64,000 bases of DNA from Streptomyces tibetensis (GCF_007655005.1 NZ_SZVW01000004.1:372001-436000), one strand, 5' to 3'; positions 53,037 through 61,028 are shown, counted from the stretch's first letter. The notes: a model not told the origin generated them from the sequence alone. Program-made: numbers and translations.

Positions 53037-53987
53037 TCAGATCGTCCCGCCGAGCCGGTGCACCACGGCTTCCAGCAGCCCGTCCGCCTCGAGGTCTACT
53101 CCGCCGGCGCGCAGAAACACCGCGTTGAGCAGCTGATCCGTGGCGAGGCCGCCGCGCTGCCGGCGGCTCAGGAAGTCCTGAAGCAGATCGTCGACGCCGG
53201 ACACCGCCTCCTCGCCCAGGTGGGCAGCGACGATCTCCCGAAGGCGTTCGCTGTCCGGAGGGGGCAGTTCGAGCCGTACACACCTGCGCAGGAAGGCGGG
53301 CGGGAAGTCACGTTCCCCGTTACTGGTGATCACCACGACGGGGAATTCATGACACCTGACCCGCCCGCGGACCACCGTGACCTGCGTCTCGGCGTCAGCG
53401 GACAGGACCTCCACGACGGACTGGTCCTCGGGCAGCCTGGCCAGTTCGGGAATCTCGTACTCGCCTTCCTCGAAGACCGTCAGCAGGTCGTTGGGGAGGT
53501 CGACGTCACCTTTGTCCAGTTCGTCGACGAGCAGGACACGAGGCCGCAGCCGGGGCACCAGCGCAGTACCGAGCGGGCCGAGCCGTACGAAGGTGCCGAT
53601 CGGCGGCTCCTCGCGTTCCTGATCCCGGGTCAGGGCCGTCTCGCGCAGACGGCCCACGGCGTCGTAGCGGTAGAGGGCCTCGCTGACGGTGGAACGGCTG
53701 TTGACGGGCCAGTGCAAAACCTCCCCGAGCTGAAGCTCGTGCGCGATGGCGCGGGCCAGCGACGACTTGCCGGTGCCGGGCTGGCCGGTGACGAGCAGCG
53801 GGCGGCGCAGGTGCAACGCGGCACTGACGACGTCGGCGTGCCCGGGGGAGATCAGATAGGGAGAGGCGCTCGTATCCGACCGCGGGCGGTCCCCGAAACG
53901 GCGCCAGGGCGGGGCGGGCGGAAGGCTGTCGATGCCCCGGGGGACACCGTCACCCCTGAAGAGCCGCCAGGATGCGTCGGATGTCAT
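53037..53987 (-). CDS. MoxR-type AAA+ ATPase of the VMAP system
   Basis: A 316-residue ATPase. Walker A is LLVTGQPGTGKSSLARAIA (P-loop at about 68-75), Walker B VLLVDELDKGDVDLPNDLL, sensor 1 VVITSNGERDFP, and the Arg finger follows in PAFLRRCVRLELP. MoxR ATPases act as chaperone-like remodelers with vWA partners. It lies 8 bp after the VMAP gene with AGGAG overlapping that stop, and its own stop touches the GTG of the vWA gene, so all are coupled. Confidence 0.92.
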   Translation of the reverse strand: MTSDASWRLFRGDGVPRGIDSLPPAPPWRRFGDRPRSDTSASPYLISPGHADVVSAALHLRRPLLVTGQPGTGKSSLARAIAHELQLGEVLHWPVNSRSTVSEALYRYDAVGRLRETALTRDQEREEPPIGTFVRLGPLGTALVPRLRPRVLLVDELDKGDVDLPNDLLTVFEEGEYEIPELARLPEDQSVVEVLSADAETQVTVVRGRVRCHEFPVVVITSNGERDFPPAFLRRCVRLELPPPDSERLREIVAAHLGEEAVSGVDDLLQDFLSRRQRGGLATDQLLNAVFLRAGGVDLEADGLLEAVVHRLGGTI

Positions 53988-53995
53988 ACGAGCTC

Positions 53996-56146
53996 CTACG
54001 AGGGGTCGACGAGATAGAGGTCTTCGGGCAGCGGGCCCTGGTCATCGGACCAGGCGAGTACGGGCCGTCCGACGTGCACGGCCGGTTCGTTCCAGATGCC
54101 TCGGCGGTACTCACGCACCGCGTGGGGCAGCCCTGCGGGGGGAATGCCGGCGAGCAGGTTCTCGGCGTGAACCCAGTCCTTCTCGCCCCGTCCGAACAGC
54201 ACCACGGGCATGCCTGCGGCGAGGCAGTACTGCACGACGACCTCACGGAACGCAGGCTCGACCGCTCCGACCAGTGCCCCCACGGCGTCCATGTCGCCCG
54301 CGAAGCGGCCGTAGACCTCGTCGAGGCTGGTGACCGAGGCCTCGATGCGCACCAGCGCACCTCGGTGCAGGCGTCTCTTCCGCTCGCGGAGGAACTCCGC
54401 GTCACTGCCCTGCTCGATCAGTTCCGGGCACGAGAACACGACAGGAAAGTCCACGCCCAGGGCCCGCTCGGTGTTCAGCGGACCCGGGGCTTTCCACCAA
54501 TGGGGGTCCATGTCCAGGTCCGCACGGTCCAGCAGCAGTTCCACGATGGGCAGTGTGCCGGTCCGCCACAGCAACGAGGCAGCGGTGAAGATCCTCGCTG
54601 CTGTCCCGGCAGTGTCCCGGACCTCCTCTTCGTCGACCCGCACGCGCTGCCATCCAGCCGTCTCACGTCGCCACATACGCAGGGTGAAACGGCAGGTGTC
54701 CCCCTCACCGTCGACGCGCTTCAGGCGCACGAGAAGCCGGGGTGCGTGGCGGTTCGGCGCCCGTAGCCGGCACGCCTGCTCCTTGGCCAGCGCCAGCCGC
54801 TCCTCCAGCGCCGCTCGGTGTCCCTGGGTGCGCCGGACGACCTTGGCACACCAGCCGACCAGGTCGGCGGCGGCAGCATCGGGTGCCACGGATGCGACAT
54901 GGAGGACGAAGCAGACGAGGGCGGGCAGCAGCGGGCTGTGAGGGCGCTCGGCCGCGGGAGCACGGCGGCTGCGTTCCAACTGGTCGAGCAGCGCCTCCAG
55001 AGACCCCGGTGCGGCATTCGAATCCAGCCAGGCCTCGTCGGTGAGCAGGGCGGTGGGGAGCTCGATGTCGGGGAGGGCATCCAGGACGAGGGCGGGAACA
55101 GTGGCGGTGATCTCGTGCGGCAGCGACTCCAGCAGAGTGGTCAGCCGGTTCCGCTCGGCGTGGGTGAGCAGCGTGCAGTGCTCGATACGGGCACCCACGT
55201 CCAGGAGTTCCGCCACGGCGCCGGGTTTGGCCGCGTACAGCACGTCGGTGAGCTCGGCCAGGGCGCGAGGGTAGGTGAGCAGGACGCGCGCGAACTCCTC
55301 CACGGACGGTGCGGAACGGTCACGAGGATGGTTCAGTCCGGTCCTCTTGGCGACCTCCCGACCGCACTTGGCCAGTTCTTTGTTGCTGTCCACCTTCCGG
55401 TTCAGGATGTCCGCCAGGTCGAAGGCCTCGCTCGAGGTATCGCGTTCGTCCGCGTCGTGGGGAGCGTCCAGCAGATGCGCGGCGCCGGCGGCGGCGAGTT
55501 CCTCGCGGACGCGCTGGGTGGGCAGACACCAACTGCGGCGGCGGACTTGGTCGGGGTGGTGGGCCCGTTCCTCGTCGCCCTTGAGCTGCGCCACGACCAT
55601 GCCGACGACGGCCCGATCCTCGTCGAACCAGACCGGGCCCCCGCTGTAACCGTGCTGGATGGTCGCGCCGGTGTCGCTGCTGTCCACGACAGCGAAGGCG
55701 AGCTCCGGGTCGACCGCCACCACCCTGCTCCGGGCCAGGGAGAACTCGGCTCGCCCCGCCGGATGCCAGGCACAGACGGGCAGGCCTTCGGCGACCGGCC
55801 GCCACGGGGGCGGCAGGAGGTTCGGTGGTAAGCCGTGCAGCAGTTCGAGTACGGCCAGATCGCCCTTCCAGTGCAGCTTCGTCCGCTCACGCACGGGTAC
55901 CCAGACGACGACCCGGGCGTCCTCCCAGTGTCCGCCGACGCGCACACGCAGGACGGCCTCCCTCCCGGGGTGGGCCGCTTCGTACTTGTCCGTCCTGCCC
56001 AGAGCCAGATTGACGACGTGCGCGGCGGTGAGCACCCGGCTGCCGGGCAGCAGAACGCCCGCGCCGACGCTGCCTCGCTCCCCAGCACGCGGAAAGACGG
56101 ACACGGTCGCCGGACGGGACGGGCCCGGCGCGGAGAACCACGGCAA
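53996..56146 (-). CDS. Trypsin-like protease fused to VMAP (vWA-MoxR-associated protein)
   Basis: A 716-residue protein. Residues 15-230: trypsin-like protease with triad His43 (VLTAAHVV), Asp96 (WKGDLAVLEL) and Ser168 (GYSGGPVWF). About 240-440: a helical effector-associated region (AFDLADILNRKV, FARVLLTYPRALAELTDVLY). The C-terminal half, with PRLLVRLKRVDGEGDTCRF, SLLWRTGTLPIVELLL and CLAAGMPVVLFGRGE, matches the VMAP C-terminal domain as I recall it. There is no signal peptide, so it acts inside. In this system class, MoxR and vWA proteins are thought to license the effector. TTG at 56146 is the open-frame start; a GTG at 56104 is possible. Confidence 0.85.
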   Translation of the reverse strand: MPWFSAPGPSRPATVSVFPRAGERGSVGAGVLLPGSRVLTAAHVVNLALGRTDKYEAAHPGREAVLRVRVGGHWEDARVVVWVPVRERTKLHWKGDLAVLELLHGLPPNLLPPPWRPVAEGLPVCAWHPAGRAEFSLARSRVVAVDPELAFAVVDSSDTGATIQHGYSGGPVWFDEDRAVVGMVVAQLKGDEERAHHPDQVRRRSWCLPTQRVREELAAAGAAHLLDAPHDADERDTSSEAFDLADILNRKVDSNKELAKCGREVAKRTGLNHPRDRSAPSVEEFARVLLTYPRALAELTDVLYAAKPGAVAELLDVGARIEHCTLLTHAERNRLTTLLESLPHEITATVPALVLDALPDIELPTALLTDEAWLDSNAAPGSLEALLDQLERSRRAPAAERPHSPLLPALVCFVLHVASVAPDAAAADLVGWCAKVVRRTQGHRAALEERLALAKEQACRLRAPNRHAPRLLVRLKRVDGEGDTCRFTLRMWRRETAGWQRVRVDEEEVRDTAGTAARIFTAASLLWRTGTLPIVELLLDRADLDMDPHWWKAPGPLNTERALGVDFPVVFSCPELIEQGSDAEFLRERKRRLHRGALVRIEASVTSLDEVYGRFAGDMDAVGALVGAVEPAFREVVVQYCLAAGMPVVLFGRGEKDWVHAENLLAGIPPAGLPHAVREYRRGIWNEPAVHVGRPVLAWSDDQGPLPEDLYLVDPS

Positions 56147-56155
56147 GAGAGGGCC

Positions 56156-56563
56156 CTAGACGGCGGGGTCCGGGACGGGCCGCCAGGTCGCCGATACCTT
56201 CAGACTGCTCGCGCTGTTGACGCCCACGATGCCGAGTTTCAGGTCCTGCCCGAGCTGCAGGCCGAACTCGACGCTGAACTCCTGCGGCGGGTCGTTCACC
56301 GACGTGACGGTGGCATGGACCTCCCGCAGCAGTGGCCCGAGTGGGCTCAGCGCGCGGCGCATGGTACCGCCGGCCAAGACCCGTGCGGCATCGCTGAACC
56401 GTCCGACCGGCTCCGAGCTCCGCATGCCGTCCGGTACTTCCTCGTACTCCTCCTGCTCCTCCGTGCCGGCTGCCCGGCCGTCGGCCGGGGGCTCCCCGAC
56501 CGGCGACAGCTCCAGGCGTATGACCGTGCTGTCGTCCAGCAACAACTCCGCGTACTGAGTCAT
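56156..56563 (-). CDS. Trypco1 (trypsin co-occurring domain 1, CU044_2847-type) protein
   Basis: A 135-residue protein: TQYAELLLDDSTVIRLELSP, then GRFSDAARVLAGGTMRRAL, PLLREVHATVTSVNDPPQEF and SVEFGLQLGQDLKLGIVGVN, SLKVSATWRP. This is the short beta-rich domain that accompanies trypsin-like effectors in conflict systems. Its stop is 9 bp before the trypsin-VMAP start, and it is the first gene of the four-gene run. It is probably an adaptor or substrate of the protease. Confidence 0.88.
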   Translation of the reverse strand: MTQYAELLLDDSTVIRLELSPVGEPPADGRAAGTEEQEEYEEVPDGMRSSEPVGRFSDAARVLAGGTMRRALSPLGPLLREVHATVTSVNDPPQEFSVEFGLQLGQDLKLGIVGVNSASSLKVSATWRPVPDPAV

Positions 56564-56669
56564 GGGTCACAGTGTGCCCAGGACGCATCGGACAGGAGAC
56601 CTGTTTCGAGATCTCCGGTCCGTGTTCGATTACCTGACCACGGGCGGAGGTGAAGGAAGCCCCGCCAAC

Positions 56670-56831
56670 TCAGCCGTAGCGCTGATCCACCGGATGTGTT
56701 GCGTGGGTGGCCGGCGCCTCCGACGCTTTCGCCGGGCCCGCGTTCGCCGCGAGCAGCAGGGTCGCCACCGCGACGAGGGCGGCGGTGAAGCCTCGGGCGT
56801 ACCGCTCGGCGGTGCGTGTGCGGCTCGGCAC
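56670..56831 (-). CDS. Small secreted peptide (53 residues), divergent from the XRE-TPR regulator
   Basis: A short frame missed by length cut-offs. The GTG at 56831 has GAGG five bases upstream. The product has a basic start (PSRTRTAERYARG), a hydrophobic core (FTAALVAVATLLLAANAG) and an AKA signal-peptidase site, leaving SEAPATHATHPVDQRYG as a mature peptide of about 17 residues. Size, export signal and divergence from a TPR regulator around a palindrome recall RRNPP signalling peptides. The rest of 56564-56959 is the promoter region. Expression is not proven; codon bias supports the frame. Confidence 0.6.
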   Translation of the reverse strand: MPSRTRTAERYARGFTAALVAVATLLLAANAGPAKASEAPATHATHPVDQRYG

Positions 56832-56869
56832 GGCGACCTCGCAACAGGGGCGGTGACTACGGCGGCAAC

Positions 56870-56914
56870 GTGTTAAGCAGGTTCGACAATCCCGCTTAAC
56901 ACTCCGTTTAACCT
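56870..56914. promoter_or_regulatory. Perfect palindromic operator between peptide gene and XRE-TPR gene
   Basis: GTGTTAAGC (56870-56878) and GCTTAACAC (56894-56902) are a perfect 9-bp inverted repeat with a 15-bp spacer. A third, related half-site GTTTAACC follows at 56907-56914. It lies 39 bp from the peptide start and about 46 bp from the regulator start, so one protein could control both genes. Confidence 0.75.
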
Positions 56915-56959
56915 AGGGGCAGTTCCGGTCGAACGGCAAGAGCCACAGGGGGAGTTGGC

Positions 56960-58303
56960 GTGGGGGAGCGTGACGATCCGGGGACCATCGGGCGCCGGGT
57001 GCAGCGGTTGCGTGTGGAACGCGGACTGACGCAGCGGCAGTTGGCGGAACCCGTGTACACACCGGCCTACGTCTCCACCCTCGAGTCGGGCCGGGTACGG
57101 CCCTCCGACGACGCCCTGCGGCATCTCGCGGAGCGGCTCGGCGTGGCCTTCGACGAGCTCGCCGGCGGGCACTCGGCCCGGCTCGTCACCGGGCTGCGGC
57201 TGCGGCTCACCGAAGCCCAGCGGACCCTGGCCGACGGCGAGGCCGAGGCGGCCGCCGAGCAGTACGCCGAGCTGCTCTCCGAGGCCGAGACGCACGGCCT
57301 GACGGCCGAGCGGTCCGCCGCCCTGCTCGGACTCGGCGAGTGCGCTCTGGAGACCGGTGAACTCGTCGACGGCCGGCAGTACTTCGAGCGGGCCGAGACG
57401 TGCCTGGCCGGCGCACCCCTGCCCGCCCGGGTCCCGGCCCTGCGCGGCCGGGCCGTCGCGCACTACCTCGCCGGGGAACTCCGGTACGCCGTCTACCTGC
57501 TGGAGACCACCCTCGACGAACTGAACCGCGGCGGCCTGCACGACCCGGACGCCCTGCTGCTGCTCTACGCCAGCGCCATCGGCCCGTACATGGACATGGG
57601 CGCCCACGCCCGCGCCGCCCAGGCCGCCGAGCTCGCCCTGGCCCTCGCCCCGCAGTCCGGCGACCCCGCCCTGGTCGCCCGCATGCACCGCTCCGTCGCC
57701 CGCACCCTGGTCGCCGAGGGCCGCCTCGCCGAGGCGGACGCCTCCTTGGCCAAGGCCGCCGAGCTGTACCGGGGCCTGCAGATCCGCACCGAGCTCGCCA
57801 ACTGCCACTGGATGCGCGGCTACGTCTACGCCCAGGACGGCCGGCTGGAACGCGCCGAGGAGGAACTGCGGCAGGCCCTCGGCATGCTGTCGGCCCAGCG
57901 CGCCGCCCTCTACAGCAGCCAGGTCACCGTCGAGCTGGCCGACGTGCTCCACCGGCGCGGCCGGTCCGACGAGGCGGCGGCCCTGCTCCACGACGTCCTC
58001 GGGCACCTGTCCCCCGAGCGCGGCGCCGTCCACTCCGCCGCCGCGCACCGGCTGCTCGGCATCATCGCCGAGGACGCCCGCCGCACCGAGGACGCCGAGG
58101 AGCACTACGTGCGTGCCCTGAGCCTGCTGGAGCGGGCCGGCGCCGCCGGTGACCTGGCCGACCTGTGCCGGCTGCTGGGCGACCTGCTGCGCAGGACCGG
58201 GCGGGTGGAGGCTGCCCTGGACGCCTACCGGACCGGCCTCGGCCACCGCACCGCCCCCGGCACCACCACCCTCGGACCCGCCCCCGCACAGCCTCCTTTG
58301 TGA
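56960..58303 (+). CDS. XRE-family regulator with TPR repeats (RRNPP-like)
   Basis: A 447-residue regulator. Residues 9-68: helix-turn-helix (IGRRVQRLRVERGLTQRQLA, YTPAYVSTLESGRVRPSDDA). Residues of about 75-430 are consecutive TPR pairs (AAAEQYAELLSEAETHGLT, LLGLGECALETGELVDGRQY, RLAEADASLAKAAELYRGL, DAEEHYVRALSLLERAGAA). This is the plan of RRNPP regulators, which bind secreted signal peptides in the TPR superhelix. GTG start with AGGGGGAG upstream. A small secreted peptide gene lies divergently across a palindrome. Confidence 0.88.
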   Translation: MGERDDPGTIGRRVQRLRVERGLTQRQLAEPVYTPAYVSTLESGRVRPSDDALRHLAERLGVAFDELAGGHSARLVTGLRLRLTEAQRTLADGEAEAAAEQYAELLSEAETHGLTAERSAALLGLGECALETGELVDGRQYFERAETCLAGAPLPARVPALRGRAVAHYLAGELRYAVYLLETTLDELNRGGLHDPDALLLLYASAIGPYMDMGAHARAAQAAELALALAPQSGDPALVARMHRSVARTLVAEGRLAEADASLAKAAELYRGLQIRTELANCHWMRGYVYAQDGRLERAEEELRQALGMLSAQRAALYSSQVTVELADVLHRRGRSDEAAALLHDVLGHLSPERGAVHSAAAHRLLGIIAEDARRTEDAEEHYVRALSLLERAGAAGDLADLCRLLGDLLRRTGRVEAALDAYRTGLGHRTAPGTTTLGPAPAQPPL

Positions 58304-58350
58304 GGCCGTCACCGGAAGGGCCGCGCTGCTCGCCGCCCACAGGTCACCGT

Positions 58351-58518
58351 CACCACTCCACAGGGCATGGTCACCACTCCACAGGGCACGGTCACCACCC
58401 CGCAGGGCATGGTCACCACTCCACAGGTCACGGTCACCACCCCGCAGGGCATGGTCACCACTCCACAGGTCACGGTCACCACCCCGCAGGGCACGGTCAC
58501 CACCCCACAGGCCGACGG
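58351..58518. repeat. 21-bp tandem repeat, eight copies, downstream of the XRE-TPR gene
   Basis: Eight exact-length 21-bp units (start CACCACTCCACAGGGCA) with a partial one before 58351. Two unit types alternate (ACTCCACAG and ACCCCGCAG), forming a 42-bp higher order in the middle. The plus-strand frame reads VTTPQGM repeats, but there is no ribosome site or conserved flank, so I do not call a gene. It lies in a 480-bp gap (58304-58782) that also holds a sigma-B-type promoter. Confidence 0.93.
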
Positions 58519-58584
58519 CGGGTGCCGCAGCCGGGCGACCCGTGCGAAAGCGCTGAGGCCGCGCGCCGACGCCTCCGCGCAGGT

Positions 58585-58608
58585 GTTTTGCCCCACCCGC
58601 AACGGGTA
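58585..58608 (+). promoter_or_regulatory. Sigma-B-type promoter upstream of the GAF-ANTAR gene
   Basis: GTTT (58585-58588), 15 bp, GGGTA (58604-58608) fits the Streptomyces general-stress consensus GNNTN14-16GGGTA. It lies about 175 bp upstream of the GAF-ANTAR start; no other gene on this strand could use it. Confidence 0.5.
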
Positions 58609-58782
58609 GTCGGGGCACGGTTCCGAGTGGGCCGGGCCCGGTGCGCGGCGGGCACCGGGCACAGTCGACCGACCGGCCGCACGGCGGCCCCGCGGGGCGG
58701 TCGCACCCGGGCCGCCCCTGCCGTGGCCCGCCCCGGAAACCGTCGACGGTGCAAGCCGCGGTGATCGAAGGAGGCGGTGGTC

Positions 58783-59574
58783 GTGCGGCCCAGGGACGAT
58801 CCCCGAGACGCTCCCGGCGGCGACCCGGGCCCCGGCCGCGCCGGGGGCGGTGGCCCGGACCCGGACGGTGCCCGGGCCGCCGACGCGATCGCCAGGGGCG
58901 TGCGGGGTGCCGAGCCGGGAGAGGTGCCGGGGCGGCTGTGCGAGGTGGCGGTGGAACTGCTGCCGGTGATCGGCGCGAGCGTGTCACTGCGCAGCGAGGG
59001 CATGCCCGTGCAGCTGAGCGCGAGCAGCGCGCAGGCCGCGCACCTGGCGCAGATCCAGGCGACGCTGGGCGACGGCCCCTGCCAGAGCGCGCTGGAGGAC
59101 GGCGCGCCCGTCCTCGCCTGCGATCTGACCACGGGCCGGGACGCCGGACGCTGGCCGGTCTTCGCCCAGCAGGCGACGGAGGCCGGGGTGCGGGCGGTGT
59201 ACGCGGTGCCGCTGGGCAGCGGCGCGATGTGCGTGGGCACGCTCGATCTGTACCGCGACCGCCCGGGCGGGCTCACCGACCGCCAGCTGCACACGGCCCG
59301 GGTCGTGGCCGGTGTCATGACCGTGGCCCTGATGGCACTGCCGCACGGCGACGAGCCCGATCCCGATACGCAGGACGGGGACGACTGGCTGAGCGGGCTG
59401 GCCACCGACCACGACGACATCTACCAGGCCGTCGGCATGATCATGGCGCAGCTCGGCGTGGGCGCGGACGACGCGCTCGCGCGGCTGCGGGCGGACGCCT
59501 TCGCGCACGGGCGTACGGCCGTGGACGTGGCACGGGACGTGATCGCCCACCGCACCCGATTCGACCGGCACTGA
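58783..59574 (+). CDS. GAF and ANTAR domain protein
   Basis: A 263-residue protein. Residues of about 35-195 form a GAF domain (VAVELLPVIGASVSLRSEGM, AQIQATLGDGPCQSALEDGA, VRAVYAVPLGSGAMCVGTLD), with the GEGP-type motif as LGDGPC. Residues of about 205-260 are an ANTAR RNA-binding helix bundle (IYQAVGMIMAQLGVGADDAL, LRADAFAHGRTAVDVARDV). ANTAR proteins prevent termination by binding paired hexaloop RNA stems. The GTG at 58783 with AAGGAGG eight bases upstream fits better than the GTG at 58777. The 37 bp array follows its stop. Confidence 0.88.
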   Translation: MRPRDDPRDAPGGDPGPGRAGGGGPDPDGARAADAIARGVRGAEPGEVPGRLCEVAVELLPVIGASVSLRSEGMPVQLSASSAQAAHLAQIQATLGDGPCQSALEDGAPVLACDLTTGRDAGRWPVFAQQATEAGVRAVYAVPLGSGAMCVGTLDLYRDRPGGLTDRQLHTARVVAGVMTVALMALPHGDEPDPDTQDGDDWLSGLATDHDDIYQAVGMIMAQLGVGADDALARLRADAFAHGRTAVDVARDVIAHRTRFDRH

Positions 59575-59588
59575 ACGCGAAGCAGTAC

Positions 59589-59800
59589 GGCGTCGGAGGA
59601 GGAGCGCGGCGTCGGAGGAGGAGCGCGGCGTCGGAGGAGGGGCACGGCGTCGCAGGAGGGTACGGCGTCGGAGGAGGAGCGCGGCGTCGCAGGAGGGTAC
59701 GGCGTCGGAGGAGGAGCGCGGCGTCGCAGGAGGGTACGGCGTCGGAGGAGGAGCGCGGCGTCGCAGGAAGGTACGGCGTCGGAGGAAGAGCGCGGCGTCA
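59589..59800. repeat. 18/19-bp alternating tandem repeat (12 cores) between convergent genes
   Basis: GGCGTC cores occur at 59589, 59608, 59627, 59646, 59664, 59683, 59701, 59720, 59738, 59757, 59775 and 59794, spaced 19,19,19,18,19,18,19,18,19,18,19. The two forms (CGGAGGAGGAGCGC and CGCAGGAGGGTAC) alternate into a 37-bp unit. The last core contributes the stop codon of the lipoprotein gene (59798-59800). Confidence 0.93.
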
Positions 59801-60589
59801 GATCTGTGCCCGGCCCTGTTTCCTGATCTCGTTCAGGCGTTGCGCCCCGAGCTGTGCTGTCTGCTGGGTGACCTCCGCGTACACCTCGTCCAGGCCGGCG
59901 TTGGTGAGGGTGATCGCCTCCTCGCCGACGCGGACGGCGGCGAGGTCCATGATGAGATACGTCAGCTCCCCCTCCTCCGTCTCGCCGGCCAGCATGACCC
60001 GCAGCGCCTGCCGGGCATCCCCCACCGGCGGCAGCGGCAGGTCACGGATTTCCACGCTCTGGACGCCGCCGCGGGCGGTCGCGGCCGTGAACTCGCCGCA
60101 CCTGCCGGGCAGCGACCTCATCCAGTCCAGCGCGCGGTCCACGTCCGCCGGGGGATGGGCGGCGACCCGGTAGCGCAGCTGGGCGTCGGTGTCACCGTCG
60201 TCGAGCGCGGACGTCGCCTGCGGGCCCTTCGGGGTGCCGAAGGGCTCCTCCGTGTAGAGGACGTCCAGCAGCCGCTGGCACTCCTGGTCCTTCGTGGTCG
60301 CCTTGAGCAGCCCGTCCCGCCAGGTCCGCGCGCCCCGGGACGGCGTCCACGGCTCCCCCAGATCGGCCTCGGTGACCAGCGCAGCCCGGGCCTGCGCCTC
60401 GGTGAGGGCCGCTCCGGAACCGGACGGCTGCCCGACGGCGGGGGACGCGCCGGATGCGGATGCGGACGGGGAGGCGGAGAACCACCGGGGCCGCGGCTCG
60501 CCGTCGACGGCGCAGCCGGCCGTGGCCAGCAGGGCGGTCACGGACAGCGTGGAGGCGAGGAGGGCACGGGTGGCCGCGGGATGGGTCAT
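59798..60589 (-). CDS. Lipoprotein of unknown function (PknH-sensor-like, tentative)
   Basis: A 263-residue exported protein with lipobox LLATAGCAVDG, then a Ser/Pro/Ala-rich linker (SASPSASASGASPAVGQ). The mature domain has LTEAQARAALVTEADLGEPW, ECQRLLDVLYTEE and LTYLIMDLAAVRVGEEAITL. The order AL-x-x-DL-x-W then paired Cys recalls sensor domains outside mycobacterial PknH-type kinases, but this is weak. GGAGG lies 8 bases before the ATG at 60589. The stop is inside the 18/19-bp array. Confidence 0.75.
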   Translation of the reverse strand: MTHPAATRALLASTLSVTALLATAGCAVDGEPRPRWFSASPSASASGASPAVGQPSGSGAALTEAQARAALVTEADLGEPWTPSRGARTWRDGLLKATTKDQECQRLLDVLYTEEPFGTPKGPQATSALDDGDTDAQLRYRVAAHPPADVDRALDWMRSLPGRCGEFTAATARGGVQSVEIRDLPLPPVGDARQALRVMLAGETEEGELTYLIMDLAAVRVGEEAITLTNAGLDEVYAEVTQQTAQLGAQRLNEIRKQGRAQI

Positions 60590-60903
60590 CGGGGTGCCTC
60601 CTGCGGGGGCTCGAGGAGGCGCCTCGGGGCGGGGCCTCTCTCCAAGATCGGGTGCGTGCTCCTACGGCACCACCGCGGCCGTCCGGCCACCAGCGATACG
60701 AGCCGTCCGGGTGAGCGGACCCGGACACCGGCGGCACCCTCGCGGGCCGTCCGGGATGCCGAGGTACTCCGTGTCGCGGCCCGTGCGTCGGTGGCCCCGC
60801 GGACCCCCGGGATGCCGACGCCCTCCGACTCCCGGGGCGGAGCCGCCGTGGGACGCGGGGCGGCCCGCCCGAAAAACCGTCGCCCCGCCCCCGGCGCCCC
60901 TGT

Positions 60904-60909
60904 TACGGT
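60904..60909 (+). promoter_or_regulatory. Likely -10 element of the thrS-like leader transcript
   Basis: TACGGT lies 7 bases before the leader-peptide ATG at 60917, fitting a leaderless start. No good -35 is seen. The stretch 60590-60916 holds no gene that I can support. Confidence 0.45.
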
Positions 60910-60916
60910 CACGCCC

Positions 60917-60979
60917 ATGCAGCGCGCCCAGTCGTATTCGTCCGCCACGACGACGCCGGAGAGTGTCCCGGCGCGCTGA
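60917..60979 (+). CDS. Threonine leader peptide (20 residues) of the thrS-like gene
   Basis: A 21-codon frame reads MQRAQSYSSATTTPESVPAR and stops at 60977-60979. Codons 11-13 are ACG-ACG-ACG, three consecutive Thr codons, about 18 codons' distance before a strong hairpin and 88 bp before a threonyl-tRNA synthetase gene. Ribosome stalling at these codons when Thr-tRNA is short would alter RNA folding downstream, as in amino-acid biosynthesis attenuators. It probably starts at the first bases of the mRNA. Confidence 0.75.
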   Translation: MQRAQSYSSATTTPESVPAR

Positions 60980-60996
60980 CAGCTGACCCAGATGTC

Positions 60997-61028
60997 CGAA
61001 GCCCCGGGGCGAGTGCCCCGGGGCTTCG
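60997..61028 (+). terminator. Attenuator hairpin upstream of the thrS-like gene
   Basis: A perfect 14-bp stem (CGAAGCCCCGGGGC, 60997-61010, with complement 61015-61028) and a 4-nt GAGT loop lie 17 bp after the leader stop and 39 bp before the ThrRS start. There is no T-tract. A competing antiterminator fold was not worked out. Confidence 0.8.

Noticed and set aside
56562..56876. Plus-strand 104-residue open frame overlapping the peptide gene
   Set aside because: No ribosome site, composition of an antisense shadow, and it crosses the palindrome; the minus-strand 53-codon frame has better signals.
58367..58609. Open frame of VTTPQ repeats as a secreted or surface protein gene
   Set aside because: It owes its openness to the 21-bp repeat, lacks a ribosome site and signal peptide, and ends in unrelated sequence.
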